NCBI RefSeq assembly: GCF_000003815.2
Contig: NC_049992.1
Span: 2,807,445-2,871,444, forward strand
Reading direction: 5' to 3'
From: Branchiostoma floridae
Lineage: Eukaryota > Chordata > Leptocardii > Amphioxiformes > Branchiostomatidae
Length of the DNA: 64,000 nucleotides
The notes below the pieces were generated by a model. That model saw only the letters and a list, made by a program, of their open reading frames with translations, made no database searches and was not told the origin of the DNA. Shown here one piece after another: positions 1 to 11,700 of the stretch. A program made the position numbers and the translations under genes. The number at the start of each line of letters is the position of its first letter. Positions within the stretch are counted from its first letter, which is position 1.

Positions 1-671
1 ACTGGGTATAGAAAAGGGGAATTGGAATTACCCCCCCCCCCCTACCCTATACACTGAGGAGATGTTTACAGCATTGCACATTTTGATTGACAGTTCTTAA
101 TCCTCACATTTTGAAGTCCCAGTTAAACATTTTTTATGTTAAGAAAATTATCTTGGATACAGACACACAAACGCTGGTGAAAATATTCATGAAGGTAAAT
201 ATCATACCTTTACTAAATATTAGGGGAATCCATACCACAAATTGGAGTACAATCTAACAAAATGTACTTGCATATGATATTGCAACATGGTTTTACTAAG
301 TCTAATACGTCTATTGTGTTGTAGTCTCCATTGTCGTTTTAGTTCACTTGCGTAGTGTCATAGTCTGCATAGACTGACTGATGGTAGCAATACAGCTATA
401 AAAAGGTACAAAATGGCTCAAATTCTGAATCGGGATGGGGCATGTAAGGTACAATAGAAAAAAAGGAAACTGAAAAAAAATGATCCACTACCTGATACAC
501 TATGGGCGTGATACTGTATCCCAAAGATCAACTTACATTGATTGCTGCATTGCGAATTTAGAGCCAAAACTATACTCAGTGTACTCGTACACAGAGCCCA
601 TTCTATGCTTCGCACCGTGCCTGGGTAGTATACAAATATATTTATGGAGGTGTGCGGTCTTCAAACTGTTG
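1..671. other. Intronic or upstream stretch with no gene seen
   Basis: AT-rich sequence with a C-run at about 41-53. No exon with supporting splice sites is visible. The missing first half of the CUB that ends in exon 2653-2757 is not found here, so it must lie upstream of the window or be lost. Confidence 0.5.
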
Positions 672-2592
672 TTAACCCTATCCAGACTGGGCTCATTCGG
701 CCCCCCTTCGTTATTTCAAAATCAAATTTGCAGGGGATGATATAATCATTAAGTTTTATAATTCCTGCAATTTTGATATCATTATGACGTAATATGACAT
801 AATTATGACGCCATTAATTGATTTTTTGCTAAAACTTGGAATTCCCATAATTCCTGAATATTTCACACAAAAGGGTAACAATAAAGGTTCCTTATCAATA
901 TTTAAGTTTTATAAGACTTCTGCTGTCAAAAGCCGACGCAACGGACGTCAAAATGACGTCATTTTATGACGTCATCTGTATTTTATTGATACGTATCAAT
1001 GTGGGGGGCTGAAACTCATTAATTTGTATGCATCCAATGCTAGTTTGAAAGCCTCTTGGATCTACAATCTTTACAGTTATGGTTTGTTCCAAACTATTGT
1101 CCAATACACATGCAATTTTTGATAAGGGGCTGTTCCCATTTATGCAATTAGGTTCTGATGATACAATTATCACTAAGACTCTACAAGATGCATTTCCCAA
1201 CATTATTAAGTATGTTTTCCATGGATGTTCTGTTGTCATGGTTGTCAATTTAATCCTCCTTATCCTAAGTCCTGACTCTAAGTCTCATCAGCAACAAATT
1301 TAAATTTTAAAATTGAAGGAAAACCTCTTATATGGACAAACTTTGTTGACTTGGACTTGCCTGATATAAGTGGAAAACCCATACTATACAAGGTTTGAAT
1401 TAAGAAATATGGTTAAGTGTGCTCTGAATATGCTTACACTGGGTCAGTTTCTACATTATGTACATGGTGTTCAAGTAAAACCAAAAAAGATTTCAACCAC
1501 CTGCAGGTGTGTAGACCGATTTTAAACAATTATGATTGGCTGAGAGGGGTAAAAATCAACAAGAAAATTTATCATGTTATGGAAAAAGAAATCTGAAGGA
1601 TGAATCCAGAACACATAATCTCCTACTGAGAAGAGGACTTCAACATCGCTCTTCCATGTAGACAAATATTTCAGTTGGCATACAGAATTACAATCGATTC
1701 GAAAAGTAGGATATTCCAATTCAAATTAATACACATAAGTTCCTCGCTACAAACCAGATGTTGCACATTTGGAATATGAAAGATAATTCGAAATGCTATT
1801 TCTGTGGCGAAGACGAAGAAACTACTAAACACTTACTTTGGAATTGTCATATTGTAACATCATTCTAGAAAAATGTTCAAACTTGGTATAATACTGCAAC
1901 AGGACATTATTTGAATATCAATGACCCTTTGAATGTATTACTGGGAGATTTAGAGAGTGAAAGTCCTATCACGTCAACGTCTAATGTTATTACAGACGTC
2001 ATAAAATGACGTCATCTGTAGTTTAGCTATCCGCCATCTTGGATTATTACCCTTAAATGTCTTAAGATACATATTTCACAACATATAACCCTAAAATACC
2101 TTGAAAACGGATTGAAAACGTTCGCACAAATGTTTTCTGTAAGAAAATACCAAATACTAGTAGCGAGTGAAATCCGAGTGAAAATAAGCTGGTTATACTG
2201 TTCATAATGATATTGTTCGCGATATGGGATTTTGACCAATTACGTCATCTCATTAGCATAATTCATAAATATCTAATTATAAATGTCACACTAAAATATG
2301 TTAGATATTCAAGATATAAAAAAACAAGTGAAGTTTAGCCAGAAAATCTTAGAATAACATTGTTTAAACAAAAATTAGTGATTTTTGTAAAATATGCCTT
2401 TCATAAACCCTTTGCCATGGTAGCACGAAAAATTTTAACTTATTCTATTGTTTGTAAATTGTTGCAAACAATATTCTAGGGAAGGTCACCAAGTTTGTAT
2501 GTTCTAGCACAAGACGTTTGGGAGATATACGACGTCAAAGTTGGCGCAGGCACTTTTAGCACCCCCCCCCCCCTCAGTCTGGATAGGGTTAA
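672..2592 (+). mobile_element. MITE-like DNA element A with TTAA-flanked 18-bp inverted ends
   Basis: The left end reads TTAACCCTATCCAGACTG (672-689) and the right end is its exact inverse, CAGTCTGGATAGGGTTAA (about 2575-2592). C-runs sit just inside the ends. The interior is rich in TGACGTCA and has a CCATCTTGG motif near 2035. The same family occurs in the opposite orientation at 7087-8003. TTAA ends recall piggyBac-type elements, but no transposase is present. A LINE fragment (981-2005) is inserted inside. Confidence 0.75.
981..2005 (+). mobile_element. 5'-truncated L1-like LINE tail nested in element A, with 15-bp target duplication
   Basis: The 15-mer ATGACGTCATCTGTA occurs at 966-980 and again at 2006-2020, as expected for a target-site duplication. 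The frame near 1755-1850 encodes a CCHC-like tail typical of L1-type reverse transcriptases (C-x2-C ... H-x4-C, with CYFCGEDEE then KHLLWNC). Several frameshifts and stops show it is dead. Confidence 0.65.
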
Positions 2593-2652
2593 TAGTCTGA
2601 GTTGATATTGAAAATGAACGTGCTAATTCCACATTCTTAAAATTTTTAACAG

Positions 2653-2757
2653 GGACATCTATCCCATGGGCACTCCTTGCTACTTCCAACGTGGCGCACT
2701 TAGTCCTTCGTACGGACGAGTCTTACACTGATGAAGGTTTCGATATCGGCTTTCAGG
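2653..2757 (+). CDS. Exon: C-terminal half of an upstream CUB domain
   Basis: Acceptor TTTTTAACAG and donor GGTAAT bound an exon in phase 1/1. It translates to a CUB tail ([10 protein letters not shown] ... GFDIGFQG). It is about half identical to exon 3822-3926, including the sequence before its acceptor (GTGCTAATTCCACATTC), so the two arose by local duplication. Its partner first-half exon is not in the window; this could be a relic exon. Confidence 0.6.
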
Positions 2758-5700
2758 GTAATAAAAAGTGATTAAAGACACATACTCTGGATGTATTTAT
2801 ACAGGCACTTTCCAGAATTTAGAAATTAATTCGAAATGCCTATTTACATCATGTATAGTACATTAAGACAAAATAATGCAGGATGTTTCAATCTACTGGG
2901 GGATTTCTTTACAGCCACTGAAATGTTGTACAATGATGAGTTACCCTAATTTCTATCCATCTGGTTTAAATGTGGCAGTGTATTCCGGGCCAAAACATGT
3001 ACTACTGACCACGTCTGTGTGTTCAGCAAGAGCTGTATTTTAGTTCAGTGACTTACTAAATGATTGAAATGTAGTGTAATAGTTTCAAGGAAAACAATTA
3101 GATAACATATTGAAACTTTTCCATCATATTTAGGCTACATTGCAGCTCATATTACCGGGAGTTCGTCTGGCTTCGTTTACTCGCCTAGATATACCGGGCA
3201 GTACGCCAACATGCAACGTGTGTGGACCATAGAGGTTAACGTAGGCGAAGGGGTGAAGATGACACCAGTGACGTTTTCTTTAGACAATAATCTGAACTGG
3301 TTAGACGTCTATAATGAAGAGCTCGGCATCCCTGTCTTGTTGGGAATGTACACCGGTAGGTTCGTCTCAATTTTACCGTGCAAATAAAATGCATGTTTTA
3401 CCGTGTATGTTTTGTTTGTTAACACCCACATTCCACTAGGATATGGTGACCAGATCGCTCAACGAATTTCATAGATAAAAAACGAATCGTTTTACGTTTT
3501 ATTGTTGTCTTTTCAGTAATATTGCATGACATGACCTTTCGGAATTTTGACGTCAGCAACGGGTCAAAGGTTGTCAGAAGTCGGTATTGGCCCCTGTCCC
3601 GATTCAATGAATGTTAACGAGCGGGTTTTGTGTGATCATCTGTTGCAGATCTGGCAGACAGTAGTTAGCTTTTACTGTTTGAAAGTGTTTTAAATAAGAA
3701 AGGACAGCCAACCTATATAATCACAAAAAGTTTTCTTCGATAACAAGCCTAACAGTTCGTGTATATGTTCTAACCAGCTTTAACAAAACGTGCTAATTCC
3801 ACATTCGCAAACTTTTAACAGGACAGATCTTTCCGGCGGAACTCAGTATTGCTGCCAACATTGTCCACCTCGTCCTTAGTACATTTTACCCTAACGCTGA
3901 CGACGGCTTCAAGATCCACTTTGAGGGTAAGAAAGCCACGGGTGAAATATATCAATGACACTTCCGATAGATAATTTTGAAGTGCTTAATATTAACATCA
4001 TGTAGACCTTATTACTAAATGATGCTGACTGTTATCAAACTGCTTTTATATTGCTTCAAATCTGTTGGAAGATTCTACACTGCATGAAAAGACCTAGAAT
4101 CCTGGTGAATACGTACAGGTATTTCTCCGTATTTTTGGCGAATACAAAATCCGACAACGGATTCGTAACAAATCCGAACATCGGAAACAGTTATTCGACG
4201 AATATCCGAAAATGCGGATTTGCGACAAATACGAAACCGTATTTTTTCTGTATTTTTGTGAATCCGTATCAGATCCGAACATCGGATTCCGTTATTCGGA
4301 ACCTCAAATCCGACAAAATCCGAAGACAAGGATTTTCGACATTTACGGAGCCGTATTCTGTCTGTATTTTTGTATTTTTGGTGGATCCGACAAGGAATCC
4401 GTAACAAATCTGAACATCGGAAACCGTTATTCAGAACCTCAAATCTGACAATATCCGAAAACAAGGATTTGGGGCATATACGGAGCAGTATTTTGTCTAT
4501 ATTTTTGGTGGATCCGACAAGGAATCCGTAACAAATCCGAACATCGGCAAGTTAATCGGAACCTCATTACTGTTGTCTGTTATATCTAATGTGAAACTTC
4601 CAATCAAAATCTAGGATTTACTCAGATACGCCGCCGTATCTGTCAGGATTCGAGGAAACTCGTATCCGAGACGCATACGGTACCGGAATCGGTCGGATTT
4701 GCGGTGCATTGTCGTATTCGAGTAAGGATAATAGATTTGTACGGATTCGCTCGGAAACGTTCTGTATTCACCATGTCGTCCGATTTCGGATACGTCGTAT
4801 TCATCAGGATTCCGGGTCATTTCCTGCTGTGCTACAAAATTGAATACTGATACATTTGTCCTCATTACCTCCATTGGTAAAATGATCCAAGTAAAATTTC
4901 TGGCATAAACCAATTTCACATTATCAATTTCTGCACTTTTCTGAGGGGAAATTGGTTTTCTTTCGGCCTTCTCCCGTGAACTCCCGTGACCCCAGAGTCC
5001 ACACGTGCCAGGTGCTAGTGGTCTGGGGAGAGCGAGAGTTAATTGCTTTATGGAGCCAGCCAATCAGCGACGAGGAAGGCGAATGCTAGTTAATATTCAT
5101 AAGCGGGGCCTTTCCATCCCGTATATATCAGACAGATACATATTACAGCCTTACAGTGGCCATATATTTCACCCTGTGCCCGATTTGAAATTGTAGTTTG
5201 CGGGGATATGGAGTTCAGGCAGGGTCATTTGAGCGGTAGCAGACGGTACGCGTGCATTGAACGTTAGAATGCAAGTCATTGTTGATGAATTCACCAAAAT
5301 TCCGCATGGCACTATCAATCATTTTCGACAGATTTGACTTTGGTAGGGTTAGTTGAGACAATCGAGAAAATGTTACTTGGCGGAAAACGCGGTTAAATTG
5401 GACAGTTTGCGTTTAGTTTTGATACGTAAGTTTGACAGTGGCGAGAATGCATGTATTTTTTCCCGAACAAATGTAGGTACTTCTAGTGTTGTCGTTGCTC
5501 TTTTTTGACGTAAACTTTGTACATTCAAATTGTAAGTAACTTTAAACTGCCAGAGTTTGAGCCCAATAAAATACTGTCAGTACCAGAGTATCACCACTGA
5601 CCTCCGAAAAGAAACCCTCGAACAAGGTAGAAACTCCTATCCTCCGGGTCTCACACGCTACGAGCGGGAAATTATAACACTAAGACAAGATTACGTCCGA

Positions 5701-8700
5701 TGGCTGATTGCATACAAAATTTAACAGTGGTATGCAGGGGCATATATACTTAGCAAATAATTCGAAGGAAAATGAAATATATAAATAAAGCCAAATCAAG
5801 TTAACTTGTTGGTCCTGGGATTTTTTTAGAAAAGAAATGAAGCGACAGGGTGGTAAAATACTTACTTATTATAACGGTACTTAGACCTAGTTATCGTAGT
5901 GGAAATTGTTGAATGGCGTCAAGTAATTTCATGATGTTTTTTTTTTTTACTTTCGGAAAAATAGGAGCTGCCACGATTCTGAAAACCAATTAGTTATGCA
6001 TAGGCTCTCCTGTGGAAGATTATATACTTCCATATGGGCCCGGGGCATATTGGGCAAGCTCTGTTTTGACCTGGAATCAATTCACAATATAAGTTCTCTT
6101 TTGGGGATAACTTACAGTTAAAATGTTCCATTTTTGCGCAGGGGTGACATGGAACCGCCCAATATTGCGTGGGAATAGGTATGGCTGAAATATGCTGTAT
6201 TTGCACCCAAGCAAATGTCGGTCTTTCTAGTCTTATCTTTGTTACATGCATCATTTATAAATATAAAATATTGGCAGGTGATCAGATATATCTGTAACAA
6301 GAAGACCTGATTACATGGCAAGATGAAAGATTTAAAGATGTACCAAATAATCCGTGTCTTTCGGGCGTTAGCATTTACCTTTAGTGATCCGTGTCCGGAC
6401 CCTGGCACTCCCGACAACGGCTACAAGACCGGAGACAGTTTCGCTGTGGGGTCGGTTGTTTCGTTTGGCTGTAACGACGGCTACGTTTTGTTGGGCCAGG
6501 AAAGGCTGACATGTGTGATGGATGATCATGTTGGAATAGACTGGGACTTTATCAATCCAAGTTGTGAGGGTAGGACATATTTTCCGTATTCAGAGAGGAC
6601 TTTTGTTCAATTTCTGTCTGGCGATGGGGGGGGGGGGCTGTCACGCGCCTCAAACTCCTATTACTCCTAAACAACTTATTGTATGACCGCCAAATAGATG
6701 TCAAGGTAATTTCTAAGACTTTTAGCAAATTTGTCGTCATTTTGACGTAATATTACGTCGTAAATGCGATTTTCGGGCTAGGAACGTGAAAAAGGGGTAT
6801 TCCCCCCAAAGGCCAGGGCATGCTACAAAAATGTAACAGCAAGTTTAGATAACAGAATACTAATGTTTGCTACTGCTCCTGTTGTTAAAAGCAACATCAA
6901 TGACGTCAAAACGACGTCATACCTATCTAAAATACCAGTTGGGGCCCGCCATCATGGTCTGTCGACTTGAATTTTCCAAAATACATTTTTTCAACAAATT
7001 ATCGCAAAAGACAAAGAAAATAGACTAAAAACGTTCAATTGACTAAGAATGCTCTTTCATTAAGAAATACCAGGTAGTTACGAATTTTAACCCTATCCAG
7101 ACTGTGGGGGGGGGGGGGGGGGGCTAAAAGTGCCTGCGCCAACTTTGACGTCCTATAGCTCCCAAACGGAACCAAACTTGGTGACTTTTGCTAAAATATT
7201 GTTGGCAACAATTTACAAAAATTAGTGTAAGTTAAAAAAAATTCATGTTGCCATGGCAACGAGTTTCTGGAAGGCAAATTTTACAAAAATCACTACTTTT
7301 AGTTAAAACAATGGGAATTAAGATTTTCTTGCTAAACTTTACTTCTTTTTATATATCTTTAATATCTAACTATACATTATTTCAAGTGTATCTTAGATGT
7401 TCATAAATTATGCTAATATGATGACGTAATCGGTCAAAATCCAAGATGGCCGACAATATCATTATGAAAAGTATAACCAGCGTATTTTCACTCAGATGTC
7501 ATCAGTACTTGGTATTTTCTTACAGAAAACATTCATGTGAACGTTTTCCATCCATTTTCAAGGAATTTTAGCGTTATATGTTGAAAAAGATGTGTCTTAA
7601 GACATGTAGGGTTGATAATCCAAGATGGCGGATAGCTAAGCTACTGATGACGTCATTTTATGACGTCATATTTCACGTTGTTGCGTCGGCTTTTAACAAA
7701 AGAAGTCTTATAACACTTAAATGTAGATAAGAAACTTTTATTGTTAACTTTTTGTGTGAAATATTTATGTATTACGAGAATTCCCCGTTTTAGCCAAAAA
7801 ATCAATTGATGACGTCATAATTACGTCATATTACGTCATAATGAAAGTTCAGGAATTATAAAACTTGACGAGCATATCACCTCCTGAAAATTTGGTTTTC
7901 GTACAGTAAGCCGTTTTGAAATTACGAAGGGGGGGTCGAATGAGATCCCCCCCCCCCCCCCCCGGCCAGGGAAGCCAAAAAAGCCCAGTCTGGATAGGGT
8001 TAAGGGACAATAAGCTAGTTAGCTACTTGATTTGGTGATATGGTCCGCCATCTTGGATTTTGGCCGATGAAAATAAGCATAATTTATACATATTTAATTA
8101 TGAAAGATACACTACATTATAATACATTATATCTGTTAGAAAATAGCCTTAAAACAATAAGAAAACCACAAAAATACGTTGTTAGATTAGCGATTTTCGT
8201 CAACAAACGGTTGCCATAGCAACGAGAAAAATGGATATGGAACAGTTCTTTAGAATTGTTGCGAAAAATATCGAGAAAAATTCATTGAAATATGGTGGCA
8301 CTAGCGTAAGTTGTTCAGGCGTCATGCAACATCAAAGCTGGCGCAGGCCTCGAAGGCCCTTCCCTAGGTCTGAATTGGGTTTAATTGCTTGTTTCTTTTT
8401 CTAAAATTCCTTCATCTTTGATGTGTTTACGGTTCTAGTTTTTTTATGTACGTTCACAAAAAAACTTCATCCTTAATCTGACCCTTTCAAAAACCAAGTA
8501 CGTCTCTTCCCTGTGCTTACAAAAGACCCTGCACATGCGTGCGCAGCTGCTGGGGGGCGTTATCTGTACGAGGAGGAGGGAGAGATTGTGCCTCCGCGTG
8601 ACATGGTGACCGGGAGGTACCAGAATAACCTCAACTGCAGGTACAACATGATATTCACCTTCTCTGTATGTCTCAGTATACAAGTTCTTTTAGCTATTAA

Positions 8701-11700
8701 ACAGTGCAATGAATCAATCAGTTGATTATGACAATTGGTTGAAATTATATCGTTTGATGTAGCCGAGGCTCTTTATCATCATCCCAAAAATTCATTTGTT
8801 TGAAATCTGTACCACAACTTTTGACGGTGATCTTGGCCTTTTTATATCGTTGTTATTTCGACACTTTCCTAACGCACAATATCGAAGGAACTATTTCTTT
8901 TCTTTTAGCTGGACAATCGTGGCAGATCCAGGAAATGTTGTGGTGGTAGAGTTTCCAGAATTCGACATTGAGTATGAGGCAAGGTGCCGGTATGACTTTC
9001 TTCAGCTACAGGACAGACCATATCTGGGTAGGTTGGGCAAATACCCATGTTAACCTCGGGTTGTCTAAGTATACCTGCCAATTCTACCGAATACAATGTG
9101 ATTTATTAGCATTCCATACGGAGAAACCGAATACAGTGCAGTTTCATTCGTATACGTTGAAAGTGTATGGGCAACGTTATAGGAATGAACTTGCACGTGT
9201 TGTGACCAGCATTTCTTACGGCTGTTAGCAGAACCAGAACACTCTCGTCTGGAGTGTTTCAATGTTCATGCCTTTATTCTGCGACCTATCTATGACCAAA
9301 GTTGTTATCTGTCACCATCTATGTTAAGGACTTTGTTGTCTTGCAGTTCTCAAGTACAAAATATTTTTATCTTGCCTTCTTATACTTGCCGGAAAATAGT
9401 TCTTATCACTACTGATATCGAACGCGTACGTTTATATTGACTATCTCTGAACTTTGACAATGTTCCAGACTTCTACCAAACTTTCTGCGGTCGAACTCCA
9501 CCTCCCTTGTACGTGTCGATGGCTCTTGTCTTGACGATTCATTTTCACAGTAATGGATTACAAGACAACTCGCGACCGGCAACTGGTTTCAAAATCCATT
9601 ATTATCTACAAGATAAGTCCGAAGATGGTATGTATGAAACAGTATTTTTTTGGTCCCCTTAATTTTAGCGAGCTTTTTCTGCGTTCCAATTAATGGTAAA
9701 TAGTAGAAGATTGTCACTATGTCATTTAAGCTATAATAATCCCAGGTTGGCTTTCCTACTTGCTCCTAGCAAAGTACGCATATGAAACACACTATTTCGA
9801 ATAATGTTATGACAAAGCAATATTTAAAGAAAACTCATGAAGGGAATTATTATGTTGTCTCTGCTGTACGTGGCGCAGATGATAGCATGTAACGGAAATC
9901 GTTTCTGTTATAAGATCGTCAAGGATACCAACGGATTCACCAACTGACGGGAGATTCTGGCACGTTCTCGTCCATGAACTACCCGCATCACCCCTACCGT
10001 AACCACGTGTATCAACAGTGGAACATCACAGTGGATACACACAAGGCTGTCAAACTCACGCTTGTGTTCATCGATACGCAAGACGACCTGGGGCACTGCC
10101 GTAAAGACTATGTACAAGTTGTAGACCCCTATGAGCAAAAATCCTTCTCTTGGTGTGGCACTTGTGCTCACTCGTCGACTAACACTATAACCTCAGCTGA
10201 ACACAGTCTGTACGTCTTCTTCGTCACGGACTTTGTGATTCGCAGAGCTGGGTTTTCAGCACGGTATGAGGCAGTGGAGAACAGGCTAGGTATGTCTTTA
10301 CACTAGATATTATTCTATCTATATCTAAATCTAAATGTTTATCTTTGTATCTATCTATCTATCTAATAGTATGTATCTGTCTATCAATCAATCTATCTAT
10401 CTATCTGTCTATTAGTCCATCTATCTATTTATTTACTTATCTATCTATATAGCCAGCATAACCGCGATTCAACGCAAACACAAGATTAACAGGGTCAAAG
10501 GTCGCGGCGGAACGGGCAGGCGGCTCTCGTGTCAGCTCCGTGTTATCCACGGAACTTTTTTCCTTTTTTTTAGTTACAGCCTTTTATTTTCGGGCCATGA
10601 CTACTGTAATGGCCTGTTAAGTACCCAAGGCTTCCTCTGGGCGTTCGCGGGCGGTTTTTGTCGGGTATTTCTAGTATTTTTCTCAGAATTATTGTCAACT
10701 CGCTATGCCCGAACATGTCCAAGATGGCTGTCTTGACATGAGCACATGGCGACGTCACCCAAATCTTCTCTCAACGCTACCAAAACCGGTGAGATTGTTC
10801 CTTTTCTTCTTCGTTACGGCCCATTGCCTGATACTATTTCTTGGTCAATCATTGCGTAACCTACAAGACGTATTAATTGTTCTATCTCTGATTTTTACGG
10901 GGTGTACGCTCCGCTACCCCCCTCCCTTGCCAACCTCATTTGCATATCAATATCGAGTGAAATTTCTCACAATAGACGTTGCGCTCCTCCGTCAGTGGGG
11001 AATTTCATATATATTTGAACATGTTTGCTACATTTGCGATAATGGCTGGTAGCCTTATGATTCTTCACTGTTCTGTATTGTTACGTGGAAGTCAAGTGGA
11101 CACTTTCAGTGAATCCTCCACCAACAATAGGAGGAGGCAGAGTATTTCAAACGCACAAGTTCCCAACAATATATTTCCATCTATCAGCTTGCTTAATGAG
11201 AAGGATACAAACCTACTTTCCCTGGCTTCCTTCATCCTTAATCCCAAGCAAAACTGGGCTCTTTTTAGGAAACCCAAAACTACTGTATTTTGTACTATTC
11301 TTCTAATCTTACTGAGTGGTGATGTACAACCCAACCCTGGCCCACGTGCCCCGAAGTACCCCTGTGGCATGTGTCGCAAAGCTGTTAGGTGGGAAAAGGT
11401 TGATGGGCGCAGGGCAGTCTGCTGTGACACTTGTGACACTTGGTATCACACGGACTGTATGGGCATGACCACCTCTGTCTATGATGCTATCAATCACCCC
11501 TAGTGTATCATGGATTTGTTGTAGTTGTGGTCTTCCAAACTTTAGCTCTAGTTTGTTCAGTTCTATTGTCTTTGAAACTTCTAATTGCTTCTCCTTCCCA
11601 ACATCTGACTCCAGTCCCTGCACTTGTCCAAGTAGTTCCGTGGGCTCTCCTGTAGCCACCTCTACTCCAACTAGCCAAGTCCCAAACCCACCACCAAGGG

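Noticed and set aside
4051..4464. Long frames on both strands with repeated [13 protein letters not shown] or CSDLLRI words
   Set aside because: Both strands are open only because the tandem repeat lacks stops; there is no domain or splice context.
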